Source: Streptomyces sp. JH14 (GTDB lineage: Bacteria > Actinomycetota > Actinomycetes > Streptomycetales > Streptomycetaceae). From it: a stretch of DNA of 64,000 bases. Both the position numbers and the translations under genes were made by a program. Where the stretch lies: contig NZ_JAJNEL010000001.1 of the NCBI RefSeq assembly GCF_029428675.1, forward strand, positions 1,612,001-1,676,000. Reading direction: 5' to 3'. Each line of letters opens with the position of its first letter. Within the stretch, counting starts at the first letter, position 1. A model generated the notes under the pieces. That model did no database searches. It had not been told where the DNA came from and saw only the letters and a program-made list of their open reading frames with translations. Of this stretch, positions 18,116 through 26,168 are shown in pieces.

Positions 18116-19144
18116 TCAGCCGAAGAAGACGCCGACCTCCGCATAGAGCGCCGGATCGACCGTCTTGAGCCGGGCGGTCGCCTCGGCGATCGGCACCCGC
18201 ACGATGTCCGTGCCGCGCAGGGCGACCATCACACCGAAGTCGCCGTCGCGGACGGCCTCGATGGCATGCAGTCCGAAACGGGTGGCCAGCCAGCGGTCGA
18301 AGGCGCTGGGGGTACCGCCGCGCTGGACATGGCCGAGGACCGTGGTCCTGGCCTCCTTGCCGGTGCGCCGCTCGATCTCCTTGGCCAGCCATTCGCCGAC
18401 GCCGGAGAGCCGGACATGGCCGAAGGAGTCGTGGGATTCGTCCTTGAGGATCATCTCCCCCTCGGCAGGCATGGCGCCTTCGGCGACGACGACGATCGGG
18501 GCGTAGCTCGCCCGGAAGCGGGAGGTGACCCACGCGCAGACCTGGTCGATGTCGAAGCGCTGCTCGGGGATGAGGATGACGTTCGCGCCACCCGCCAGTC
18601 CGGAGTGGAGCGCGATCCAGCCCGCGTGCCGGCCCATCACCTCGACCACGAGGACCCGCATATGGGACTCGGCCGTGGTGTGCAGACGGTCGATGGCCTC
18701 GGTGGCGATGTTGACCGCCGTGTCGAAACCGAAGGTGTAGTCGGTGGCGGAGAGGTCGTTGTCGATGGTCTTGGGAACGCCGACGCACGGGATGCCGTAC
18801 TCGTCGGACAGGGTCGCGGCCACGCCGAGCGTGTCCTCGCCGCCGATGGTGACGAGTGCGTCGACCTCGTACTTGGCGAGGTTGTCCCTGATCCGGCGGA
18901 CGCCGTGCTCGACGTTGAGGGGGTTGGTGCGCGAGGATCCGATGATGGTGCCGCCGCGCGGCAGGATGCCGCGCACCGCCGGGATGGAGAGCGGAACGGG
19001 CTCCCCCTCCAGTGCGCCGCGCCAGCCGTCCCGGAAGCCGATGAAGTCGTAGCCGTACTCCTGAACGCCCTTGCGGACGATGGCGCGGATGACCGCATTG
19101 AGCCCGGGGCAGTCGCCGCCCCCGGTCAGTACTCCGACCCGCAT
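18116..19144 (-). CDS. pfkA: 6-phosphofructokinase with D104/K124-type active site
   Basis: Phosphorylates fructose-6-phosphate in glycolysis. The 342-residue protein has LTGGGDCPGLN (7-17), PKTIDND (124-130), VEVMGRHAGWIAL and LGHVQRGGTPSAFDR. Aligned by eye to E. coli PfkA, the GGDGS phosphate-donor loop reads GGEDT (101-105), placing Asp at position 104, and the Gly of PGTIDND is Lys. Asp104/Lys124 is the pattern of PPi-dependent enzymes, so the phosphoryl donor should not be assumed to be ATP, although an ATP-PFK is known from S. coelicolor. ATG 19144 follows AAGGGA. A Crp-like palindrome is 48 bp upstream. Confidence 0.9.
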   Translation of the reverse strand: MRVGVLTGGGDCPGLNAVIRAIVRKGVQEYGYDFIGFRDGWRGALEGEPVPLSIPAVRGILPRGGTIIGSSRTNPLNVEHGVRRIRDNLAKYEVDALVTIGGEDTLGVAATLSDEYGIPCVGVPKTIDNDLSATDYTFGFDTAVNIATEAIDRLHTTAESHMRVLVVEVMGRHAGWIALHSGLAGGANVILIPEQRFDIDQVCAWVTSRFRASYAPIVVVAEGAMPAEGEMILKDESHDSFGHVRLSGVGEWLAKEIERRTGKEARTTVLGHVQRGGTPSAFDRWLATRFGLHAIEAVRDGDFGVMVALRGTDIVRVPIAEATARLKTVDPALYAEVGVFFG

Positions 19145-19191
19145 GGAAGCATCCCTTCGCCGAAGTGAGCCCGCTGACGACCACGCTAAGG

Positions 19192-19205
19192 GTGATCCAG
19201 GTCAC
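19192..19205. promoter_or_regulatory. Crp-like binding site upstream of pfkA
   Basis: GTGATCCAGGTCAC matches the Streptomyces Crp motif GTG(N)6GNCAC (recalled from published work) and has palindromic GTGA/TCAC ends. It lies 48 bp upstream of the pfkA start, a position that could repress or activate. Confidence 0.5.
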
Positions 19206-19301
19206 TCGGGGATGGGTCGGAAGGTCAATTCCCGTGAAACAAGGTGCGGTTGATCGCTTTCTCAGGCGTCCCGGGCGTCGTCGGCCCAGGCCTCAGGGAT
19301 C

Positions 19302-20030
19302 TCAGGCGTCGTCGAGGCCGCGTTCGATCGCGTACCGCACGAGCTCCACCCGGTTGTGCAACTGGAGCTTGCCCAGGGTGTTCTGGACGTGGTTCTGCAC
19401 GGTGCGGTGCGAAATGACGAGCCGCTCGGCGATCTGCTTGTACGAGAGTCCCTTGGCGACCAGCCGCAGCACCTCGGTCTCCCGGTCGGTCAGCTGCGGG
19501 GCCTTCGGCTCGTCGGACGCCACGGGGACCGGTTCGGAGGCCAGCCTGCGGTATTCACCGAGCACCAGCCCGGCGAGCCCGGGGGTGAAGACGGGGTCCC
19601 CGGCCGCGGTGGACCGCACGGCCTCGGTCAGCTCCTGCGTACTGGCCGACTTGAGGAGATAGCCGGTGGCGCCGGACTTCACCGCCTCCAGTACGTCGGC
19701 GTGCTCGCCGCTCGCGGAGAGCACCAGGACCCGCAGGCCGGGGTGGGAACCGACGAGTTCCTTGCAGACCTGGACGCCGGGCATCCCCGGCAGATTGAGG
19801 TCGAGCACCAGGACGTCGGGGGTCGCGGCCCTCGCCCGGCGCACGGCCTGCGGGCCGTCACCGGCGGTCGCCACCACGTCGAACCCCGACTCGGCGAGAT
19901 CGCGGGCGACGGCATCACGCCACATCGGGTGGTCGTCGACCACCATCACCCTGATCGCCCGCTGCCCGGCGTCCTGCGCCCCTGACGTGCCCGCTGTGTT
20001 CGCCATGCTCGCCGTGTTCTCTTCGCTCAT
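19302..20030 (-). CDS. LuxR/NarL-family response regulator
   Basis: A 242-residue two-component regulator. After a loose N-terminus the receiver domain (about 27-145) shows VMVVDDHPMWRD (acidic pocket), phospho-acceptor Asp in DVLVLDLNLPGMPG and Lys in GYLLKSAS. A LuxR helix-turn-helix is at the C-terminus (LTDRETEVLRLVAKGLSYKQIAERL...HRTVQNHVQNTLGKL). ATG 20030 overlaps the TGA of the upstream sensor kinase (ATGA), which fixes the start and shows translational coupling. Targets are unknown. Confidence 0.92.
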   Translation of the reverse strand: MSEENTASMANTAGTSGAQDAGQRAIRVMVVDDHPMWRDAVARDLAESGFDVVATAGDGPQAVRRARAATPDVLVLDLNLPGMPGVQVCKELVGSHPGLRVLVLSASGEHADVLEAVKSGATGYLLKSASTQELTEAVRSTAAGDPVFTPGLAGLVLGEYRRLASEPVPVASDEPKAPQLTDRETEVLRLVAKGLSYKQIAERLVISHRTVQNHVQNTLGKLQLHNRVELVRYAIERGLDDA

Positions 20031-21274
20031 CGGCCGGAACCTGCCTTCCCCCGTGAATCGTCCGGATTCCTGAAAACCTTGGGAACCTTCAGCTCGACCT
20101 CGGTGCCCTGGCCGGGTACCGAGATCAGCTCTGCCGTGCCGCCCAGATCGCGCAGCCGCCCCCGGATCGACAGGGCCACCCCCATCCGGCCCTCCCCCTC
20201 CGCCTGCGCAAGCCGCCCCTCCGGGATACCCGGGCCGTCGTCCCGGACCGTCACGATCACCTCGTCCGGCCAGTCCTCGACAAGGATCCACGCCTGGGCG
20301 TCCTGACCTGCGTGCACCCGCACATTGTCCAGGGCGGCACTGACGGCGGCCGCGAGTTCCTTCGCCGCCACCGGTGCGAGCAGTACCGGAGCGCCCGGCT
20401 CCGCGAAGCTGACCCGGGAACCGGCGTGCGGGGCGAGCAGCGAGCGCAGATCGCAGTCGGCCGCGCCGGACGGTCCGTCCTCGTCGTCGACCTCGACGGT
20501 ACGGACCACCGCGCCCTCGGCCGCGTCCTCGGAGACCCGGGTGGTGGGCACCAGTCCGCTGGAGACCAGGGTGCGCAGGGCGATCTCCTGCTCCCCCGCC
20601 ATCCGGCCCAGCTCGGCCGCCTCGCCGCCCAGCTGCGTGCCGCGGCGCTGCACCATCGCGAGCACCTGCAGCACGCTGTCGTGGATGTCGCGGGCCAGCC
20701 GCTCCCGCTCCCGGGTGGCCGCCTCGATCTCCAGGGCACGGGCGAGGGTGCGCTCACTGGCCCGGGCGACCTCGACGACGTAGCCGATGGCGATGGAGGC
20801 GACCCAGACCAGCAGGACGTTGTGGAGGGTGTCCCGGTTGGGTTCGCCGCGCTCGACGATGTTGGCGGCGGCGACGAACGAGGAGGCGAAGGCCGCCCAG
20901 CGCCAGCCGCCCTTGATCGCGAACGCCAGGACGGAACCCGCGGTCCAGATGGACGGCAGGGTCGTGCCGTCGATGTGCTGGGCGTCGAAGTCGGCGAGCG
21001 GGGTCAGCAGAATGCCGGTGAGCGCGAGCGTGAGGTCGGCGCCGAGGAAGCGTTTGGTGCAGCTCGCGGCTCCCGCGACCTTCGGGAGCGTGGCGAGGGT
21101 CCATGCGGCCATGACGACCAGGAAGGCGAGCGCCACCCAGGGGCGCTCGTAGGCGTCCCGGCCGATGACGGCGAGCAGGCTCGCGTACAGCATCGTCAGA
21201 ATCCGGTACGCGGTCAGTGCACGCCACAGCGGCTGCTCGACCGACATCCGCACGACCCGCTCGCGCTTGGCCAT
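20027..21274 (-). CDS. Membrane sensor histidine kinase (MacS/NarX-like)
   Basis: A 415-residue sensor. About five membrane segments occupy residues 15-175 (for example ILTMLYASLLAVIG and WVALAFLVVMAAWTL). The dimerisation/phospho-acceptor motif RERLARDIHDSVLQVL is near residue 200 and the ATPase domain has an N-box-like AALDNVRVHAG and DDGPGIPEGR. The acceptor segment continues LAMVQRRGTQLGG, typical of the actinobacterial MacS group. No extracytoplasmic sensor domain is seen, so the stimulus is probably sensed in the membrane. It forms an operon with the response regulator. Confidence 0.9.
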   Translation of the reverse strand: MAKRERVVRMSVEQPLWRALTAYRILTMLYASLLAVIGRDAYERPWVALAFLVVMAAWTLATLPKVAGAASCTKRFLGADLTLALTGILLTPLADFDAQHIDGTTLPSIWTAGSVLAFAIKGGWRWAAFASSFVAAANIVERGEPNRDTLHNVLLVWVASIAIGYVVEVARASERTLARALEIEAATRERERLARDIHDSVLQVLAMVQRRGTQLGGEAAELGRMAGEQEIALRTLVSSGLVPTTRVSEDAAEGAVVRTVEVDDEDGPSGAADCDLRSLLAPHAGSRVSFAEPGAPVLLAPVAAKELAAAVSAALDNVRVHAGQDAQAWILVEDWPDEVIVTVRDDGPGIPEGRLAQAEGEGRMGVALSIRGRLRDLGGTAELISVPGQGTEVELKVPKVFRNPDDSRGKAGSGR

Positions 21275-21290
21275 GTCCCCCCACCCCCCG

Positions 21291-21328
21291 GACGGAACGG
21301 CGGCGCGGTGACGCGCCGCCGTTCCGTC
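21291..21328. terminator. Terminator hairpin after the acyltransferase gene
   Basis: A perfect 17-bp stem, GACGGAACGGCGGCGCG at 21291-21307 with 21312-21328, and a 4-nt loop. Its outer arm overlaps the acyltransferase stop codon and it separates that gene from the kinase gene downstream. Confidence 0.8.
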
Positions 21329-22070
21329 ATCCCTGCGTGCCGGGCTTTCTGCCCGCGTGCTTCGTCTCCTCGGCGCGGCGCTTCGCCTCGTCCGCGATCT
21401 GCCGCTTGGCGGCGGTCGCGTAGATGTCGACGTACTCCTGCCCCGAGAGCTTCATGATCTCGTACATCACCTCGTCGGTGACCGAACGCAGGATGAACCG
21501 ATCGCCCTCCATGCCGTGGTAGCGGCTGAAGTCGAGCGGCTTGCCGATCCTGATGCCCGGGCGCATCAGCCTGGGGATCACCTGACCGGGCGGCTGGATC
21601 TTCTCGGTGTCGATCATCGCGACGGGGATCACGGGCGCTCCGGTGGCGAGGGCCACCCGTGCCAGCCCGCCGGGCTTGCCGCGGTAGAGCCGGCCGTCGG
21701 GCGACCGGGTGCCCTCCGGGTAGATGCCGAAGAGCCCGCCGCTCTCGATGACCTCGATACCCGCCTTGATGGCCGCCTCACCGGCGCCCCGGGCACCGGA
21801 GCGGTCCACCGGAACCTGCCCGACGCCCTTGAAGAAGGCGGCCGTGAGCCTGCCCTTCACTCCGGGCGCGGTGAAGTACTCGGACTTGGCGATGAAGGTG
21901 ACCTTGCGGTCCAGGACAGCCGGCAGGAAGAACGAGTCGGAGAACGACAGATGGTTGCTCGCGAGGATCGCCGGCCCCTGCGCGGGGACGTTCTCCAGGC
22001 CCTCCACCCACGGCCTGAAGGCGAGCTTCAGGGACCCGCCGATGGAGAACTTCATTGCGCCGTAGATCAA
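21327..22070 (-). CDS. 1-acyl-sn-glycerol-3-phosphate acyltransferase family protein
   Basis: A 247-residue PlsC-type enzyme that would add the second acyl chain in phospholipid synthesis. Block I is NHLSFSD (HX4D with the catalytic His), block III is YPEGTRSPDG and block IV is VIPVAMIDT. The start is a TTG at 22070, eight bases after AGGAGG; the ATG five codons later has no better site. The M. tuberculosis counterpart in this neighbourhood is Rv2182c. The C-terminal 35 residues are charged and variable. Confidence 0.87.
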   Translation of the reverse strand: MIYGAMKFSIGGSLKLAFRPWVEGLENVPAQGPAILASNHLSFSDSFFLPAVLDRKVTFIAKSEYFTAPGVKGRLTAAFFKGVGQVPVDRSGARGAGEAAIKAGIEVIESGGLFGIYPEGTRSPDGRLYRGKPGGLARVALATGAPVIPVAMIDTEKIQPPGQVIPRLMRPGIRIGKPLDFSRYHGMEGDRFILRSVTDEVMYEIMKLSGQEYVDIYATAAKRQIADEAKRRAEETKHAGRKPGTQG

Positions 22071-22265
22071 CTCTGGTGCCTCCTGTGTGCTGTCGGACAG
22101 ACCTTAACCCGTGGCAGCGCCGCCGCTCCTGCCCGGCACAAGGACGAAGACGGCTGGGACAGGTGACGACCCTGGTCGGTGTCAGTCCGGTCGCGTACGG
22201 TGAAGTAATCCTTCTTGCACTCCCCCCTTACGCTCCCCTTCGAGCCTCACGAACAGGAGACCCAG

Positions 22266-23045
22266 GTGCCGGTCCTCCCCGGAGCCGAGCCGTTCCGCCA
22301 CGAGGGCGGAGAGGTCGGCGTCCTCCTCTGTCACGGATTCACCGGTTCCCCGCAGTCGCTGCGCCCCTGGGCCGAACATCTGGCGGAGCACGGGCTCACG
22401 GTCTCGCTGCCACTGCTGCCCGGGCACGGCACCCGCTGGCAGGACATGCAGGTCACAGGCTGGCAGGACTGGTACGCGGAGGTGGACCGGGAGCTGCGGG
22501 CCCTGTCGGAGCGGTGCCGTCAGGTCTTCGTCTTCGGGCTGTCCATGGGCGGCGCACTGGCGCTGCGGCTGGCGGCGAAGCACGGGGATGCGATCACCGG
22601 TCTGGTGCTCGTCAATCCGGGGAACAAGGTGCACGGCCTCGCGGCGTACGCGCTGCCGGTCGTCCGGCATCTGCTGCCGTCCACGAAGGGCGTGGCGAAC
22701 GACATCGCGCTCGAGGGGTCCGAGGAGATCGGCTACGACCGGGTGCCGTTGCACGCGGCGCATGCGCTGCGGAATTTCTTCCGGCTGGTCGACGCCGACC
22801 TGCCCCAGGTCACCCAGCCGATCCTGCTGCTGCACAGCCCGCAGGACCATGTGGTGCCGCCGGCCGACTCGGCGCGGATCCTCAGCCGGGTGTCGTCGAC
22901 GGACGTCGAGGAGATCCTGCTGGAACAGAGCTACCACGTGGCGACGTTGGACCATGATGCGGAGCGGATCTTCGACGAGAGCCTCTCGTTCATCGGCCGC
23001 CTCGCTCCGAGCGTCGGAAAGAAGGGGAGCACGTCCGGTGGCTGA
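22266..23045 (+). CDS. Alpha/beta-hydrolase, carboxylesterase/monoacylglycerol lipase type
   Basis: A 259-residue cytoplasmic hydrolase. The oxyanion segment LLCHGFTGSP, nucleophile GLSMGG (Ser near residue 95), acid in LLHSPQDHVVP and His in SYHVATLDHD form a complete catalytic set like Geobacillus Est30 carboxylesterase. GTG 22266 is used because AGGAGA precedes it by six bases. It is divergent from the PlsC-type acyltransferase and overlaps the next gene by eight bases. Substrate unknown; an acylglycerol or ester is inferred. Confidence 0.85.
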   Translation: MPVLPGAEPFRHEGGEVGVLLCHGFTGSPQSLRPWAEHLAEHGLTVSLPLLPGHGTRWQDMQVTGWQDWYAEVDRELRALSERCRQVFVFGLSMGGALALRLAAKHGDAITGLVLVNPGNKVHGLAAYALPVVRHLLPSTKGVANDIALEGSEEIGYDRVPLHAAHALRNFFRLVDADLPQVTQPILLLHSPQDHVVPPADSARILSRVSSTDVEEILLEQSYHVATLDHDAERIFDESLSFIGRLAPSVGKKGSTSGG

Positions 23046-23706
23046 GCACGACGCGGAGCGCGCGGGCAGCGAGGAGGAGCGCGAACCGCGCCCCACCGAG
23101 GGAGCGGCCGTGCCCGACGGGGGCGCGGGTGCGCAGGATGTCCCCGCCCGGCCCGCGGGCGAGGGCGTCCCGCTCGACGAGGAGGCCGCCTGGCAGGCGA
23201 TCGTCGCCGGCTACGGCGACGAGCCGCCGGACCCGCCGGGTGCGAAGCCGTTCAAGTCGATCGATGATCTTGCGCGGCTGGAGGACGGTCAGCGCAACGT
23301 CCTGGATCCGGACAAGGGAGCGGGCAAGCAGGGGCCCCCGAAGCCGCCGGAGAAGCCGCTCGGCAGCTCGGTCGTCTTCGCGCCCGGCGTCACCGGTCCG
23401 CGCGACTACGAGGTGACCGAGCCGGCGGCCGGCGAGGACGACGCGGACGACGGCGGGGAGGGGCATTTCGTCCCGCCGGAGCCGCCGCCGCTGCCGGAGG
23501 CCGATGTCACGGCGAAGTTCGCCTGGCTCGCGGTCGTCGGCGGGCCGGTGCTGCTGCTGATCGCGGTGCTGCTGCAGTGGGAGATGACGTGGTGGCTCAC
23601 CACGCTCTGCATCGGCGGTTTCCTGGGCGGCTTCGTCACGCTGGTCGCACGGATGCGTGACGACGACGAGGACGAGGACGATCCGGGGCGAGGCGCGGTC
23701 GTCTGA
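23038..23706 (+). CDS. Hypothetical membrane protein with acidic disordered N-terminus
   Basis: A 222-residue protein starting at GTG 23038, overlapping the esterase gene by eight bases, so the two are coupled. Residues 1-150 are acidic and proline-rich with a short ordered stretch (EAAWQAIVAGYGDEPPDPP, FKSIDDLARLED). Two membrane helices follow (WLAVVGGPVLLLIAVLL, LTTLCIGGFLGGFVTLVA), then an acidic DDDEDEDDPG tail. Related proteins occur in Streptomyces at this place; I know no function. Confidence 0.75.
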   Translation: MAEHDAERAGSEEEREPRPTEGAAVPDGGAGAQDVPARPAGEGVPLDEEAAWQAIVAGYGDEPPDPPGAKPFKSIDDLARLEDGQRNVLDPDKGAGKQGPPKPPEKPLGSSVVFAPGVTGPRDYEVTEPAAGEDDADDGGEGHFVPPEPPPLPEADVTAKFAWLAVVGGPVLLLIAVLLQWEMTWWLTTLCIGGFLGGFVTLVARMRDDDEDEDDPGRGAVV

Positions 23707-23713
23707 GACGGAT

Positions 23714-23745
23714 CCCGGGGCAGTGGTCCGCGCCGCTCCCCCGGG
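23714..23745. terminator. Possible bidirectional terminator
   Basis: CCCGGGG at 23714-23720 pairs with CCCCGGG at 23739-23745 across an 18-nt loop, in the short gap between two convergent genes. Confidence 0.4.
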
Positions 23746-24528
23746 TCAGGCCCGTTCGGCGCGGGAGGCCAGGGCGGGGACCCGGAGTGCGGCCAGCACC
23801 GGCAGATGGTCCGTGGCCGCGCGCAGGTCCGGCTCGGTGATCCCGTCGAGCCCCGACGGGACCCCGCAGCCGAGGACCTCGATCCCGCCGGTCGCGAAGA
23901 TCGCGTCGATGCGCAGGCGCGGATCGTGCGCCGGGAAGGTCTCCTCTCCGCCCCAGGGCCGGACCGACCGGCAGTCCTGGAGCCGCCCGGACAGCAGGCG
24001 GAAGGCCTTCCCCTCCGGCCCGTCGTTGAGGTCGCCGGCCGCGATGGCGTGCTCGACCTGCATGGCGGCCAGCCGGTCGAGCAGCAGGTCCGCCTGGGCC
24101 AGCCGCTCGTCGTGGCGCAGGCTCAGATGGCAGCTCAGCAGACCGATCCGGGTGCCCGCGATCCGTACCACCGCCGTGGCGAACCCTCTGCGGTGCAGTC
24201 CGGGGGTGCGTGGCAGCAGCACGTCCTCCGTCCGTTCCATGGTGGCGCGCAGTGAGCACAGCAGCAGGGGTCCGGCCGCGGTGGCGCCGCCGCAGAGGAT
24301 CACCAGGTCGGTGTGGGCCGCCAGCCAGGCGGCGCGCTTGCGCCAGCGGAAGAAGCGCGGGGCCTCCTGGATGAAGACCAGATCGGGTGCGCAGGCCCGG
24401 ATGACGCGGGCCAGTGCCTCGCGGTCGTCGCGCATCGACCTGATGTTGTAGCTGAGCACTCTGATGACGGCCGAACCATCCGGCTCGGTACGGGAGTCGG
24501 GCAGCGGCGTCAGAACCATACGGGTCAC
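23746..24528 (-). CDS. Endonuclease/exonuclease/phosphatase (EEP) family protein
   Basis: A 260-residue metal-dependent phosphodiesterase-fold protein. The family motifs are in order: VLSYNIRS (metal Asn), LVFIQEAP (metal Glu), GLLSCHLSLR (catalytic His), AAGDLNDGP (Asp/Asn pair), IDAIFATGG and ATDHLPVLA (terminal Asp-His). No signal peptide is seen. Substrate could be nucleic acid, an inositol phosphate or a phospholipid. GTG 24528 and ATG 24519 are both possible starts. Confidence 0.83.
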   Translation of the reverse strand: MTRMVLTPLPDSRTEPDGSAVIRVLSYNIRSMRDDREALARVIRACAPDLVFIQEAPRFFRWRKRAAWLAAHTDLVILCGGATAAGPLLLCSLRATMERTEDVLLPRTPGLHRRGFATAVVRIAGTRIGLLSCHLSLRHDERLAQADLLLDRLAAMQVEHAIAAGDLNDGPEGKAFRLLSGRLQDCRSVRPWGGEETFPAHDPRLRIDAIFATGGIEVLGCGVPSGLDGITEPDLRAATDHLPVLAALRVPALASRAERA

Positions 24529-24532
24529 GATA

Positions 24533-24578
24533 CGACGGACGCCCGCCGCTCCCGCAGGGGCGCGACGGGCGTCCGTCG
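24533..24578 (-). terminator. Terminator hairpin after glkA
   Basis: CGACGGACGCCCG at 24533-24545 pairs perfectly (13 bp) with 24566-24578; inner bases add further pairs. It lies 22 bp downstream of the glkA stop. Confidence 0.7.
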
Positions 24579-24600
24579 ATGTCCGTGACCGGACGGTGGC

Positions 24601-25542
24601 TCAGCCCTGCCGGGCCAGGTCCGCCGCGCCCACCAGACCGGCCTTGCCGCCCAGTTGGGCCGCGAGCACCTGTGCGTGCGGACGCCACTCGCCGCCGATC
24701 AGCCAGCGCCGGAACGATTTGCGGATCGGGTCGAGAACGAGCTCGCCCTCGTCCGAGACGCCGCCGCCGACGATGAACGCGGACGGGTCGAAGAGCGAGG
24801 CGAGGTCGGCGAGTCCGGCGCCGGCCCAGCGGGCCAGCTCGCGGAACGAGTCGACCGCCACCGGGTCGCCCTGCCGGGCGGCCGCGCTGATGTGCTTGCC
24901 CTCGATGCCGTCCACCGTGCCGTCGCCGAGGCCGAGGAGGACCTCGGCGTGCTCCGGGGTGGCGTTGGCACGCTGCTTCGCGTACCGGACGAGCGCCCGG
25001 CCGGATGCGTACTGCTCCCAGCAGCCCTGGCTTCCGCAGCCGCAGAGCAGCCCGTCCGGAACGACCCGGATGTGCCCGAATTCGGCCGCGACCCCGAAGC
25101 GTCCGCGACGCAGCTTGTTGCCGATGATGATGCCGCCGCCCAGACCGGTGCCGAGCGTGATGCAGATGACGTCGTCGTGGCCCTGGCCCGCGCCGAAGCG
25201 GTATTCGCCCCAGGCCGCGGCGTTGGCGTCGTTCTCGACGACGACCGGGAGGCCGACGCGCTGCTCGACCTTGTCCTTGAGCGGCTCGTGCCGCCAGTTG
25301 ATGTTCGGCGCGAACAGCACCGTCGCGCGCTTGTCGTCGACGTATCCGGCAGCGCCGATGCCGACCGCTTCGACCTCGTGTCCCTCGCTCGCGCCGGCCA
25401 CCGCCGCCGCGATCGCGTCCACGATGCCTTCAGCCGTCGGCGGGGTGGGCACGTTGAACATCGAGAGGATCCGGCCCTCTTCGTCGACCACTCCAGCCGC
25501 GATCTTCGTGCCGCCGATATCGACGCCGATGGTGAGTCCCAT
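24601..25542 (-). CDS. glkA: ROK-family glucokinase GlkA
   Basis: Phosphorylates glucose with ATP. The 313-residue protein starts with the phosphate loop IGVDIGGTKIAAG, has ENDANAAAWGEY, LGTGLGGGIIIGNKL, the ROK signature and the zinc motif CGCGSQGCWEQ (residues 166-176), and the adenosine region IVGGGVSDEG. In S. coelicolor GlkA (SCO2126, 317 residues) also mediates carbon catabolite repression independently of PTS sugar transport (established). Preceded by a GGACTCACC-like weak site; ATG 25542 fits homologues. Confidence 0.93.
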   Translation of the reverse strand: MGLTIGVDIGGTKIAAGVVDEEGRILSMFNVPTPPTAEGIVDAIAAAVAGASEGHEVEAVGIGAAGYVDDKRATVLFAPNINWRHEPLKDKVEQRVGLPVVVENDANAAAWGEYRFGAGQGHDDVICITLGTGLGGGIIIGNKLRRGRFGVAAEFGHIRVVPDGLLCGCGSQGCWEQYASGRALVRYAKQRANATPEHAEVLLGLGDGTVDGIEGKHISAAARQGDPVAVDSFRELARWAGAGLADLASLFDPSAFIVGGGVSDEGELVLDPIRKSFRRWLIGGEWRPHAQVLAAQLGGKAGLVGAADLARQG

Positions 25543-25617
25543 GAATCCCTCAGTTTCGGTCGAGCCCCGCTAGGGCCAACCGTACCCGAGCGCCGGTCCC
25601 GGCCCTATCGGTGCCGG

Positions 25618-26076
25618 TCAGTCCAGGTCGATCTGTTCGCCCGCACCGGTGCCGTCGTCGCGCGGGTCGGTGGGGTCACCGGCCTTCTTCGTGGCGCCGC
25701 CGGGGTCGGTGGCGCCCTGGGTCCAGCGGCGTTCCTGGCCCTCCACGGCGGAGCGGTACGCGGCGAGGAGCTCGTTGCCGGCCGCGGCGATGTGGTCGAA
25801 GACGTCGGGGTTGCGTTCGATGACGGGCTCGACGACGGACTTCGCCTGCTTGATCACCTGCTGCACGGCGCCCTGGGCGGCCACACCGAACAGCGGCGAC
25901 TGGAGGGAGGCGACCTTGTCGGCCACGGCGTCGACCAGTTTGCGCAGTTCCTCGGCGGCGGACCCGGTCTGCGGACCGTACTGGGCGCGGCGGCGGGCCT
26001 TCTCCTCCTCGAGATCCTCGGCGCAGGCCTTCGCCCACGCGTCGTCGTCGACGGGACGATCGGTGGCTTCGCTCAT
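25618..26076 (-). CDS. DUF5304-type hypothetical protein
   Basis: A 152-residue hydrophilic protein with no signal or membrane segment. Residues 10-120 are mostly amphipathic helices (DDDAWAKACAEDLEEEKARRR, AAEELRKLVDAVADKVASL) and the C-terminus is a low-complexity Gly/Thr/Asp tail. I assign it to the actinobacterial DUF5304 family from pattern memory. It lies downstream of the ArsA-like ATPase and SRPBCC genes on the same strand, and upstream of glkA, so a joint transcript is possible. Function unknown. Confidence 0.7.
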   Translation of the reverse strand: MSEATDRPVDDDAWAKACAEDLEEEKARRRAQYGPQTGSAAEELRKLVDAVADKVASLQSPLFGVAAQGAVQQVIKQAKSVVEPVIERNPDVFDHIAAAGNELLAAYRSAVEGQERRWTQGATDPGGATKKAGDPTDPRDDGTGAGEQIDLD

Positions 26077-26168
26077 GGCGGACTCCTGCGACGTGGTTGC
26101 GGACGGTCACGTACGGCGGCGCATACGGGACATGTACTACCGACGTTACCCGAACGGTGGAAGGCCGT

